A DNA stretch of 64,000 nt, taken from NCBI RefSeq assembly GCF_025685565.1, contig NZ_JAGSYE010000002.1, positions 124,001-188,000 on the forward strand. Direction: 5' to 3'. The notes under the pieces were generated by a model. The model saw only the letters and a program-made list of their open reading frames with translations, was not told where the DNA came from and searched no databases. This stretch comes from Granulicella aggregans (GTDB lineage: Bacteria > Acidobacteriota > Terriglobia > Terriglobales > Acidobacteriaceae). The position numbers were made by a program, and so were the translations under genes. Positions 56,336-64,000 of this stretch are shown piece after piece (position 1 is the first letter of the stretch; each line of letters starts with the position of its first letter).

Positions 56336-57229
56336 ATGACCGTCGATACTCCATCGCAGCAGCGGCCATCTGCCTCGCCTCGCTTCTCCCGGCGCAATCT
56401 CCTCGCGGGCGGTGCTCTCTCTATCGCAGCTCTCGGCCTCTACTCCAGCGAACTCGAGCGCCACTTCATTGAGGTCGTCGACCAGACCTTCCACATCCCC
56501 GGCCTCCCCGAAGCCTTCCACGGCTTCCGCATCGCGCAGCTCTCGGACATCCATCTCGAATGGTTCACCGAAGACTTCTTCCTTCGCGAAGCTGTCCGCA
56601 AGATCAACGCCCTCAAGCCCGATCTCGTCCTCACCACCGGCGACTACATCAGTAACAACTCAAGCGGCACCGACAACCGCGCTTACGCCGCGATGCCGCA
56701 TTGCGGAGCCATTCTGCGTGGCCTCGAGTGCCCTCAGCGCTACGCCATCCTCGGCAACCACGACGTGAACGTCGACGCCGCCGCGGTCACCAGCATGCTC
56801 ACCACCTACGAGATGAATCCCCTCGTGAATCGCTACGTTCCCATCGAACGCGCAGGTCATCACATCTGGCTCGCGGGCCTCGACGACGCCGAATCCGGCA
56901 ATCCCGACCTCGAACTCGCAGTCCCCGAGAAGCCTGACGCGCCGGTCATCCTGATGTGTCACGAACCCGACTTCATGGACGTGATCTCGCACCACCCACG
57001 CGCGCCTCACATCGACCTCGTCCTGTCAGGCCACAGCCACGGTGGACAAGTCCGCATGCCTCTCGCAGGACCGCTTCTGCTTCCACCACTCGGTAAGAAA
57101 TACTCCATGGGGCGGTATCAGTTCGATAACATCCAGCTCTATGTGAATCGCGGAATCGGTACCGTCGGACTCCCGCTGCGCTTCAACTGCCCGCCGGAGA
57201 TCACCCACATCACGTTACAGCCCGCCTAA
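56336..57229 (+). CDS. Tat-exported metallophosphoesterase, YkuE/YaeI type
   Basis: A 297-residue phosphoesterase with a twin-arginine signal (FSRRNLLAGGALSIAALGLY). Calcineurin-type motifs are QLSDIHLEWF, TTGDYISNN, LGNHDVNVD, LMCHEPDF and LSGHSHGGQVRMPLAGP. Relatives hydrolyse lipid-linked or cyclic phosphoesters such as UDP-diacylglucosamine; the substrate here is not known. It is divergent from the M24 gene. Confidence 0.9.
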   Translation: MTVDTPSQQRPSASPRFSRRNLLAGGALSIAALGLYSSELERHFIEVVDQTFHIPGLPEAFHGFRIAQLSDIHLEWFTEDFFLREAVRKINALKPDLVLTTGDYISNNSSGTDNRAYAAMPHCGAILRGLECPQRYAILGNHDVNVDAAAVTSMLTTYEMNPLVNRYVPIERAGHHIWLAGLDDAESGNPDLELAVPEKPDAPVILMCHEPDFMDVISHHPRAPHIDLVLSGHSHGGQVRMPLAGPLLLPPLGKKYSMGRYQFDNIQLYVNRGIGTVGLPLRFNCPPEITHITLQPA

Positions 57230-57254
57230 GAGACAGGTATTCGATCGGCGGAAC

Positions 57255-57524
57255 TTAGCCTAGCCGAGCCCGACCCGCCGGCTTCTTCTGCTCCGGGGCC
57301 ACCACGGTTAGCCCGGTCGTCGCCAGGGGCTTCACACCGCTCTTCTCGTCCATCCAGGCGTCCAACAGCGACTTCTTAAAGCGCCACCGGTTCCCCAACT
57401 TGAACGCCGGGATAAACCCTTCAGAGGCATAGCGATACAGCGTATCGCCGCTTATGCCCAGATACTCCGCTGCCTGCCGGATATCCATCACCTCGCGCAA
57501 CATCGCCTGCACCGCACCCGCCAT
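57255..57524 (-). CDS. excisionase/MerR-type helix-turn-helix DNA-binding protein
   Basis: An 89-residue small regulator. The HTH_17-type winged helix has MDIRQAAEYLGISGDTLYRY, then ASEGFIPAFKLGNRWRFKKS. A basic tail follows (EQKKPAGRARLG). Such proteins serve as phage excisionases or as BldC-like regulators. No integrase or phage gene is near, so a regulator role is more likely. GGAGA lies before the ATG. Target unknown. Confidence 0.85.
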   Translation of the reverse strand: MAGAVQAMLREVMDIRQAAEYLGISGDTLYRYASEGFIPAFKLGNRWRFKKSLLDAWMDEKSGVKPLATTGLTVVAPEQKKPAGRARLG

Positions 57525-57641
57525 GATCTGTCTCCAAACCGGGAAATAACCGGAGTCTTCCGGAAGAATGCCGAACTTCCAGCCTCCTCTTTGTACCCTC
57601 TTTCATCCCACCGCACAAGAGATTTCTGCCCTTGTTTGCTA

Positions 57642-58730
57642 CTACTCCTGTGCCACGTTCCCTGTAGGCAACATCCCGGAGGAGGTGACCTTTGCTGACT
57701 CCGGCACGGCCTCCCACCACTTCGCCCGCAACTGCTGCCCCGCCAAAACCTCCGACGGCACTCCCGGCGCCGGAGACCACAACCGAATCTCTCGTTCGTC
57801 CGCTAACTCGGTCATCCTTTCGATTGGCTCCCGCCATGCATGCAGGGCAAGGTCGAAAAGTCCCCAGTGGATCGGCATAAACAGCCCTGCCCCGCCCATC
57901 CTCACGAACGCCTCAGCAGCTCCGTCCGGGCCCATATGAATGTCCTTCCAAAGCTCGTTGAACGCCCCAATCTCCAGCATGGTCAGATCAAACGGCCCAT
58001 AACACCTTCCAATCTCAGCAAATCCATCCCATAGCCCCGAGTCTGCACCGTAGTAAACCTTGTGCTTCGAGCCGCTCAGGACAAAGGACGACCATAGCGT
58101 CTCAAACCGGTTCGACAGACTCCGGCCGGAAAAATGCCGAGATGGCACCGCCGTCACCGTTACTTCCGCCCCGGTCGGCGATTTCACAGCGGCAGACTCC
58201 GTCCAGTCCAACTCCTTGATCCGCCCAGCAGCTACTCCGAACTTTTGCAGCAACTCTCCCACTCCAAGCGAGGTCACCCACACCGCGTCCCTTACCGCAT
58301 TGAGCTTCGCCAGCCGCTCCACCGTCATGCGACCTAGATGGTCATAGTGATCGTGCGAGATGATAACGGCATCGATCCGTGGCAGCTCATCCAACCTCAG
58401 CGGCGCGGCAAAGAACCGCTTCGGCCCAAACCACCGCGCTGGAGAAGCCCGTTCATCCCACACGGGATCGATCAGCACCCGCACACCGTCAATCTCCACC
58501 AGCATCACCGAGTGCCCCATCCACGTCACCCGCAGCCCGCTCTCAGGCGGAGTCGCATAGATACTGGCATCCGTCCGGAACGGCCCCAGCGGCACCTTCG
58601 GCACACGCTCTTCCTTGTTCCTCAGATACAACGGAAGGATCTTCCACATCATGCCCGGTCCGCCCACACCCGTTGGAACCGGATTCAGAAACTTCTTGCC
58701 CTGCTTCTCAGCCTTCTTCAACATGCCCAT
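57642..58730 (-). CDS. metallo-beta-lactamase-fold hydrolase, NAPE-PLD/UlaG type
   Basis: A 362-residue MBL-fold enzyme. The zinc motif is ISHDHYDHLGR; WMGHSVMLVEIDGVRVLIDP is the N-terminal strand pair, and further ligands lie in SRHFSGRSL, YYGADSGLWDG and MPIHWGLFDLAL. The pattern resembles NAPE-PLD and RomA-like phospholipase D type hydrolases, which act on N-acyl phospholipids or similar esters. No signal peptide is visible. It is 59 bases from the acyl-CoA synthetase gene on the same strand, consistent with a lipid link but not proof. Confidence 0.88.
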   Translation of the reverse strand: MGMLKKAEKQGKKFLNPVPTGVGGPGMMWKILPLYLRNKEERVPKVPLGPFRTDASIYATPPESGLRVTWMGHSVMLVEIDGVRVLIDPVWDERASPARWFGPKRFFAAPLRLDELPRIDAVIISHDHYDHLGRMTVERLAKLNAVRDAVWVTSLGVGELLQKFGVAAGRIKELDWTESAAVKSPTGAEVTVTAVPSRHFSGRSLSNRFETLWSSFVLSGSKHKVYYGADSGLWDGFAEIGRCYGPFDLTMLEIGAFNELWKDIHMGPDGAAEAFVRMGGAGLFMPIHWGLFDLALHAWREPIERMTELADEREIRLWSPAPGVPSEVLAGQQLRAKWWEAVPESAKVTSSGMLPTGNVAQE

Positions 58731-58789
58731 GCCGAATTGGATGCTCCGTGAGGTGCGATGCTACATATTCTCTTCCAATATGCTGGGAT

Positions 58790-60577
58790 CTACTTGGATG
58801 CCGTCGCCTCGTCTTTGTAGAACTCGGCGATCTCTGCCGCGTACTTCTTCTCCACGACACGCCGCTTCAACTTCATGCTCGGAGTCAGTTCGCCAGTCTC
58901 GACGGTCCACTCATCCGGCACTACGCAGAGCCGCTTCATGTCCTCGAAGTGCGCCAACGTCCCGTTCACCTGCGTCACAATGCCCTGGTAGAGAGCCACC
59001 ACCTTCGCGTCCTTCACCATGGCCTTGTGGTCAGCAACAGAGACGCCCTGCCCAGCCGCCCAACTCTCAAGCGCCGCCATATTCGGCGAGATCAGCACGC
59101 AGGCAAACTTGTGCTTGTCCCCCACCAGCGCCGCCTGACCCACCAAAGAGTTCGCCTTTAGCTTATTTTCGATCGGCTGCGGCGCGATCAACTTGCCGCC
59201 ACTCGTCTTCAGCAGCTCTTTCTTCCGGTCCGTGATCGACAGGTACCCATCGCCATCGATGTTCCCGATATCGCCCGTCTTGAACCACCCGTCGGCGGTA
59301 AACGCCTCTTCCGTCTCCTTCGGCTTATTCCAGTAGCCACTGAAGATCGATGGCCCGAAGACCTCCAGTTCGCCGTCCTCCGCAAACCGGCACTTCACAT
59401 TCGCAAGCGCCTTTCCGACAGTTCCGATCCGGTGTGCATTCGGCTTGTTCACTGCAATGACAGGAGAAGTCTCCGTCAGCCCATATCCCTCGAAGATTCG
59501 AATTCCCACATCCGCGAACCAGCCAGCAGAATCCATCCCCAGCGGCGCTCCGCCCGACACGAAGATCCTCACCCTGCCGCCAAACGCGTCGCGAATCTTG
59601 CTGTACACCAGCTTGTCAGCAAGCGCATGAGCAAGACCGCCGGGCGTCTTACCCGCAAGCACCTCGCCCCGATGCTTCGTTCCGTTCGCAACCGCCCACT
59701 TCAGAATCTTTGACTTCAGCGGCGACGGCGCGGACTTGCCCTCGACCGCCTGCCGAATCTTCTCGTACACCCTTGGCACGGCAATCAACACCGTCGGCCG
59801 CAGTGCCTTCATAATCGGCGGCAGCCGATCGAACTTCGGGCAATACGCCAGCGACACTCCGTGCGCCAGCAGCGCCAAATCCGTATGCCGAGCCGTAACG
59901 TGCGACAGCGGCAGAAACGAGATGCAAAGGTCGCCCGCACCAAAACCTATCCCATCGGTTGAGTAGTTCAGGTTGCTAGCCTCGTTGCCATGGGTCAGAA
60001 TCACACCCTTCGGCTCGCCCGTCGTGCCCGACGTGTAGATGATCGTCATCAGGTCGTCCGCCTGCACAGCAGCCGCCGTCGCATCAAACGCCGCGTTGCG
60101 CGTCTCCATCTCTTTGGCAGACTCCATCAGCGACGCGAAGTTCACCGCGTTCGGCAGGTCCCCGCCGTCCATCACCACCACGTGCTCGAGTGCCGGAAGC
60201 TCTCCCGCTCCCGCCAGCTTGTCATACTGCTCCGCGGACGAGAACACCGCCACCTTCGCGCCAGAATCGCGCAGCATGTAGCCAACTTGCTCCGCCGTCA
60301 GCGTCGCGTAGAGCGGCACATCCACCGCGCCTAAAGCAAGCGTTGCGAAGTCGGTCACCTGCCACTCCCAGCGGTTCTCGCTTAGAATCGCAACTCGGTC
60401 GCCCTTCACCACACCCCACTTCGCAAAGGCCGACGCCAATGCCCGCACCCTCCCATACAGCATCGCGGAGGTGATCGGTTGCCACTCGCCCGTCGCATCC
60501 TGCGCTTGCATCACCAGTTGGTCCCCACGGCTTGCAATCAACTGGAAGACATCATTCACCGTCTTGAAATCAAACAT
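58790..60577 (-). CDS. long-chain fatty-acid-CoA ligase (AMP-binding)
   Basis: Activates fatty acids to acyl-CoA via acyl-AMP. The 595-residue enzyme shows the P-loop TIIYTSGTTGEPKG, the FEGYGLTETSPV motif, and the hinge DGWFKTGDIGNID with the C-terminal DRKKELLKTSGGKLIAP. It belongs to the FAA1/LC-FACS type, cytoplasmic or membrane associated. GGGAG lies upstream of the ATG. It is 31 bases downstream of the TetR regulator and probably cotranscribed with it. Confidence 0.95.
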   Translation of the reverse strand: MFDFKTVNDVFQLIASRGDQLVMQAQDATGEWQPITSAMLYGRVRALASAFAKWGVVKGDRVAILSENRWEWQVTDFATLALGAVDVPLYATLTAEQVGYMLRDSGAKVAVFSSAEQYDKLAGAGELPALEHVVVMDGGDLPNAVNFASLMESAKEMETRNAAFDATAAAVQADDLMTIIYTSGTTGEPKGVILTHGNEASNLNYSTDGIGFGAGDLCISFLPLSHVTARHTDLALLAHGVSLAYCPKFDRLPPIMKALRPTVLIAVPRVYEKIRQAVEGKSAPSPLKSKILKWAVANGTKHRGEVLAGKTPGGLAHALADKLVYSKIRDAFGGRVRIFVSGGAPLGMDSAGWFADVGIRIFEGYGLTETSPVIAVNKPNAHRIGTVGKALANVKCRFAEDGELEVFGPSIFSGYWNKPKETEEAFTADGWFKTGDIGNIDGDGYLSITDRKKELLKTSGGKLIAPQPIENKLKANSLVGQAALVGDKHKFACVLISPNMAALESWAAGQGVSVADHKAMVKDAKVVALYQGIVTQVNGTLAHFEDMKRLCVVPDEWTVETGELTPSMKLKRRVVEKKYAAEIAEFYKDEATASK

Positions 60578-60608
60578 CTGTAGCTCCCTTATCCGATCTC
60601 GACGGTCC

Positions 60609-61289
60609 CTAAGGCCGATTGATTCCGTTCAACAAAACGTCCAAAACCTGCTTCGCGGTAGCCTTCGCATCATAGCTCCGCCCGGTGAAGACCGCCGAAC
60701 TCAGCAACTCGTCGATCGCCCCAAACATGCAGTGCGCCACCACACCGTCCGATATGTCCTGCCGGAAGATTCCCTGCTGCTGCCCGCGCCGGATCACCTC
60801 GCGCACGACCTGGATGTACTTCACCAGGTGATGGTGCGAGAACTCCGCGATAAACCGCGCGCTCTGCCTGACTTCGGTCTGCATCACGATCGCCATCGCG
60901 CGATTGACCGAGCCGCTCTCAAGATGGACCTGGGCGATGTACTCAAGCTGTTCTCGCGGATCGTGGACCGTCTGGAAACGCTCGATGACCTGCCGGTGGA
61001 AGCGATCGAAGTTCCGGTCGATCGCCGTTCGCAGAACATCGTCCTTGCTCTTGAAGTAGAGATATACAGTCCCGTCCGCGACTCCAGCCCGCGCAGCAAT
61101 CGCGCTTACTGGCGCGTTGAAGTATCCTTTTTCGGCGATTACCTCTACCGCCGCGTCCAGAATCCGCTGGTACTTCTCGCTTGCCGGGACCGGGGGAAAG
61201 ATGTCCCGGGGCTCGAGGGATGTAACGGATTCTGCCGGGCCTCCGGTCTGCTCCGACTTTACCGATCCTCGTGCTGGCCTACCCTTCAC
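60609..61289 (-). CDS. TetR/AcrR-family regulator (FadR-like)
   Basis: A 226-residue repressor beginning at GTG 61289, with GGAGAGG upstream. After a ~38-residue polar extension, the DNA-binding domain reads YQRILDAAVEVIAEKGYFN and VSAIAARAGVADGTVYLYFK. The C-terminal ligand domain contains a FadR-type pattern (VLRTAIDRNFDRFHRQV). It is directly upstream of the acyl-CoA synthetase, which suggests it senses acyl-CoA and controls that gene; this is an inference. A start after the extension is possible. Confidence 0.92.
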   Translation of the reverse strand: MKGRPARGSVKSEQTGGPAESVTSLEPRDIFPPVPASEKYQRILDAAVEVIAEKGYFNAPVSAIAARAGVADGTVYLYFKSKDDVLRTAIDRNFDRFHRQVIERFQTVHDPREQLEYIAQVHLESGSVNRAMAIVMQTEVRQSARFIAEFSHHHLVKYIQVVREVIRRGQQQGIFRQDISDGVVAHCMFGAIDELLSSAVFTGRSYDAKATAKQVLDVLLNGINRP

Positions 61290-61529
61290 GCTCGACCTCT
61301 CCAGCTAGCCACTGTAAAGAAAGGCTGCCGCAATTGCCAGCGATCACGAGGAAGAGGTACCAAGCCGGGTATTCACGCGGGCCAGGGAGAACCCCCTGCG
61401 ATGACACACCAATGCCCGAGGCACTGGTGACCGCACTCAGTGTTAGCGTTTTGTCGAGCGTCGTCGGTGATTGGATCGGTAGCGGCCTTGATCGAAGAGC
61501 ACCGCAGCCTTGAGCCTTTTCGCAACTGC

Positions 61530-64000
61530 TCAGGCCTGTGGTTTCGGCGACAACATCACAAAGGCACCCGACTTCTCCGACCAGTTCGCCAGCATCGACT
61601 TAGCCAGACTGCTCTCCGACACCTCCGCATGCCTGGAGATGAGCTCCTTCAACTTGACTTGCTCGGCAGCATCAGCAAGAGTAAATGCTATCGGTTCAAT
61701 GAAATCCGGGTGAAACCTCTTCCGCTGAATGAACTTTCCGGCTGCGTCATAGACCCACGCGAGACCACCGGTCATGCCCGCCCCGAAGTTCATTCCCGCC
61801 TCGCCCAGAACCACGACGACACCACCGGTCATGTACTCGCAGCCATGGTCGCCAACGCCTTCGACGACCGCCGTCACCCCCGAGTTCCTCACGGCGAAGC
61901 GCTCCCCGGCGCGTCCGGCAGCGAATAGCGTCCCAGCAGTCGCGCCATAAAGCGCGACGTTCCCGAGGATGACATGATGTCCGCTCTCCCGCGCCGCTAG
62001 ACCACGGGCCCGAATCACAATCTCGCCGCCCGAAAGTCCCTTGCCGACAAAGTCGTTCGCCTGCCCGGTCAGAATCAGCTTCATTCCCGGTGTGATGAAA
62101 GCTCCGAAGGACTGTCCCGCAGTTCCTGTCAGGTTGAAGGTGACGTCGACCGGACCGCTCTCGCCCCGGGCATCGCGCATTGCCAGTTCGCCTGCAAGCC
62201 GCGATCCCATGGAGCGGTTCGCGTTCGTGATCGGCGAATCAACCACAAAGGGCTGACCGGCATCGACCGCCTTGATCGCAGGCACAACCCACGCCTCATC
62301 CAGGGGTGGCTGAGGATCGGGCCGGTCATTACGAACTCCCATCCAGCGCGCGGGACCATCCGTTACCTTTGCCAGCAAGGGCTGCAGATCCAGATTCCCG
62401 TCGAACCGTACCTGCTCCAACAGATCCGTCCGTCCTACCGCGTCTTCAATCGATGCCAGCCCATAGCGTGCCAGCAGATGCTGAAGGTCTCCCGCCAACT
62501 GCTCGAAAAACTTCACCACATGCTCCGGCTTGCCACGGAACTTCGCCCGCAACTCCGGCTTCTGGGTTGCTATGCCCGTCGGACAGGTGTTCAGGTGGCA
62601 TTGGCGCGCCATGTCGCAACCCAGAACCACCAGAACAGCCGTACCGAAGGCGTACTCATCCGCTCCCAGCATGGCCGCGATCAGGACATCTCGTGCCGTC
62701 GCCAATCCACCATCCGTGCGCAGCCGCACGCGATCGCGCATCCCGTTGGCCATCAGCACCTGCTGCGCCTCAGCCAACCCAAGCTCCCATGGGTTGCCCG
62801 CGTACTTGATGCTTGAAAGCGCCGCGGCACCCGTGCCGCCGGTGTTCCCTGCGATCACGATGAAGTCCGCATACGCCTTGGCAACACCCGCAGCGACTGT
62901 TCCCACACCGCAGCTTGAGACCAGCTTCACTCCGACCGCCGCGCGAGGATTCACGCGCTTTAAGTCGTAGATCAGTTGCGCAAGGTCCTCGATCGAATAG
63001 ATATCGTGGTGTGGTGGAGGCGAGATCAGCGAGACTCCCGGCTGAGCATGGCGAAGGCGAGCGATCAGACCGCTTACTTTGAACCCAGGAAGCTGTCCAC
63101 CCTCACCGGGTTTCGCGCCCTGGGCCACCTTGATCTCAATCTCTTCGGCGTGCGCCAGATACTCGGCAGTCACGCCGAAGCGTCCAGAAGCCACCTGCTT
63201 AATCTTGTTGTTCAGAAGATGCTGGACCGAAGGAGCTTCCACCACAGGCTCCGCGACGGCAACCGAACCCTCCGCCTGCATCTGCATGCGGGAAGACCCC
63301 GCTGGCGCGCTTGCGATCACCGGCTCCGAACGATAGACGTCCCTATCTTCGCCACCCTCGCCCGTATTCGACCGCCCGCCGAGTGTATTCATGGCAATCG
63401 TGATCGTCGAATGCGCCTCCGGACTCAGCGAACCCAGCGACATCGCGCTCGCAATAAACTTCTTGCAGAGCTCCGCCGGTGTCTGCACATCCTCAAGCCG
63501 CAGCTCCGCGCCAGCCGGACGGATCTCCAGCAGGTCGCGCAGCACAGAGGGATCGCGGGCGATCACGTCGCGCGAGTAGATGGCGAACGCCGCTGCCGGA
63601 TCCGTCGACAATGCCACTCCACGCGCGCTGCCTACAACCGATTGCAGTGCTTTCACCGTAGCCGGTTGCCATGCGTGGGGCTCTGCCCGCTCCGTCTTGC
63701 GGAAGCGCACCCAGCCATAATCGGGAAGGTCTGCGCTGGGCGCTGGCACTGCCGACGCAGCTTCGCCAATCCACGTCTCACGAAGGTGCTTGTCCAACTC
63801 CGCGAATCCAATTCCTGAGAGCGGTGCAGGCGTATTCGGGAAGCACCGGTCTACGACGCTCGAATGCAGGCCCAGGATGTCGAACAGGTGTGCGCCGCGG
63901 TAGCTGTCCACCACGGAGATACCCATCTTCGACATCACCTTCGCCAGTCCTGCGTCCAGCGACTTTAGCATCTTCGCTTCCGCTGCCGTCGCATCGCTGC
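61530..64000 (-). CDS. gltB: glutamate synthase large subunit, C-terminal part (gene continues beyond window)
   Basis: Transfers the glutamine amide to 2-oxoglutarate. The frame stays open to the window edge, with residues SDATAAEAKMLKSLDAGLAK before any real start, so the amidotransferase and most of the central domain lie outside. Visible are the MGISVVDSYRGAHLFDILGL linker, the FMN barrel (GGRSNTGEGGED, ANTGGTGAAA), the 3Fe-4S cysteines in MARQCHLNTCPTGIATQ, and the GXGXG right-handed beta-helix (GKGLSGGEIVIRARG, GVGDHGCEYMTGG). It is complement, ending 61530. The gltD partner is not in view. Confidence 0.96.
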   Translation of the reverse strand, partial: SDATAAEAKMLKSLDAGLAKVMSKMGISVVDSYRGAHLFDILGLHSSVVDRCFPNTPAPLSGIGFAELDKHLRETWIGEAASAVPAPSADLPDYGWVRFRKTERAEPHAWQPATVKALQSVVGSARGVALSTDPAAAFAIYSRDVIARDPSVLRDLLEIRPAGAELRLEDVQTPAELCKKFIASAMSLGSLSPEAHSTITIAMNTLGGRSNTGEGGEDRDVYRSEPVIASAPAGSSRMQMQAEGSVAVAEPVVEAPSVQHLLNNKIKQVASGRFGVTAEYLAHAEEIEIKVAQGAKPGEGGQLPGFKVSGLIARLRHAQPGVSLISPPPHHDIYSIEDLAQLIYDLKRVNPRAAVGVKLVSSCGVGTVAAGVAKAYADFIVIAGNTGGTGAAALSSIKYAGNPWELGLAEAQQVLMANGMRDRVRLRTDGGLATARDVLIAAMLGADEYAFGTAVLVVLGCDMARQCHLNTCPTGIATQKPELRAKFRGKPEHVVKFFEQLAGDLQHLLARYGLASIEDAVGRTDLLEQVRFDGNLDLQPLLAKVTDGPARWMGVRNDRPDPQPPLDEAWVVPAIKAVDAGQPFVVDSPITNANRSMGSRLAGELAMRDARGESGPVDVTFNLTGTAGQSFGAFITPGMKLILTGQANDFVGKGLSGGEIVIRARGLAARESGHHVILGNVALYGATAGTLFAAGRAGERFAVRNSGVTAVVEGVGDHGCEYMTGGVVVVLGEAGMNFGAGMTGGLAWVYDAAGKFIQRKRFHPDFIEPIAFTLADAAEQVKLKELISRHAEVSESSLAKSMLANWSEKSGAFVMLSPKPQA

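Noticed and set aside
57255..57524. Phage excisionase with an integrated element
   Set aside because: The HTH domain fits excisionases, but there is no integrase, attachment site or phage gene around it.

Overview
The window is about 60% GC and gene-dense. It has a mainly vertical housekeeping backbone with carbohydrate-active genes inserted in it. The gene content fits an Acidobacteriota member, probably family Acidobacteriaceae: a GWxTD-domain protein, a Ser/Thr kinase fused to TPRs, outer-membrane barrels with a carboxypeptidase-regulatory N-terminus, GH127/GH43/GH29 hydrolases, and short intergenic repeats of the type cgtcattctgagcg. This placement is inference from gene families, not from a marker phylogeny. 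No tRNA, rRNA, CRISPR array, transposase, integrase or phage gene was seen.

Layout. 1-6.7 kb: a partial gene, a DinB-like protein, an exported TPR protein, a small SET-domain protein, the dnaX-ybaB-recR operon and a secreted phosphatase. 6.7-16.8 kb: gpmI, two tandem membrane paralogs (the second broken by a -1 frame change), an S4 RNA-binding protein, a pentapeptide-repeat protein with a Rossmann-like C-terminus, and a minus-strand run eno - exported protein - small membrane protein - alpha-L-fucosidase. 16.9-24.2 kb: a Ser/Thr kinase divergent from a c-di-GMP phosphodiesterase whose leader contains several inverted repeats, a Na+/solute symporter with a small membrane partner, and a single-domain response regulator. 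24.3-28.7 kb: a cytochrome c maturation block (ccmF, ccmH, a CcmI-like small protein and a carboxypeptidase-regulatory-like protein).

28.7-37.0 kb is a polysaccharide-degradation island: GH127, a GH5-like hydrolase, a LacI regulator, a glutaminase/DUF4965 protein and GH43. It carries two good LacI-type palindromes and one weak one, which together suggest a local regulon. 37.1-49.1 kb: HtpX, DUF4149, a ZIP transporter, a barrel protein, the GWxTD protein, a MacA-like adaptor, a LolD/MacB-type ATPase without an adjacent permease, GrpB and a very large exported protein of unknown function.

49.2-56.3 kb is a compact minus-strand operon: Xaa-Pro peptidase - accB - a 58-codon gene that overlaps accB by ATGA - accC - thiE - two APC amino-acid permeases. 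56.3-64 kb: a Tat-exported phosphoesterase, an excisionase-type HTH protein, an MBL-fold hydrolase, a long-chain acyl-CoA synthetase with its TetR-type regulator, and the 3' part of gltB, which runs off the window.

The observations most worth following are: the LacI operators of the sugar island; the alternative hairpins in front of the EAL gene; the slippery-site frame change in the membrane paralog; a dispersed intergenic repeat that forms the N-terminal codons of ccmH; the coupled small gene inside the acc operon; and the pentapeptide/TIR-like fusion protein.
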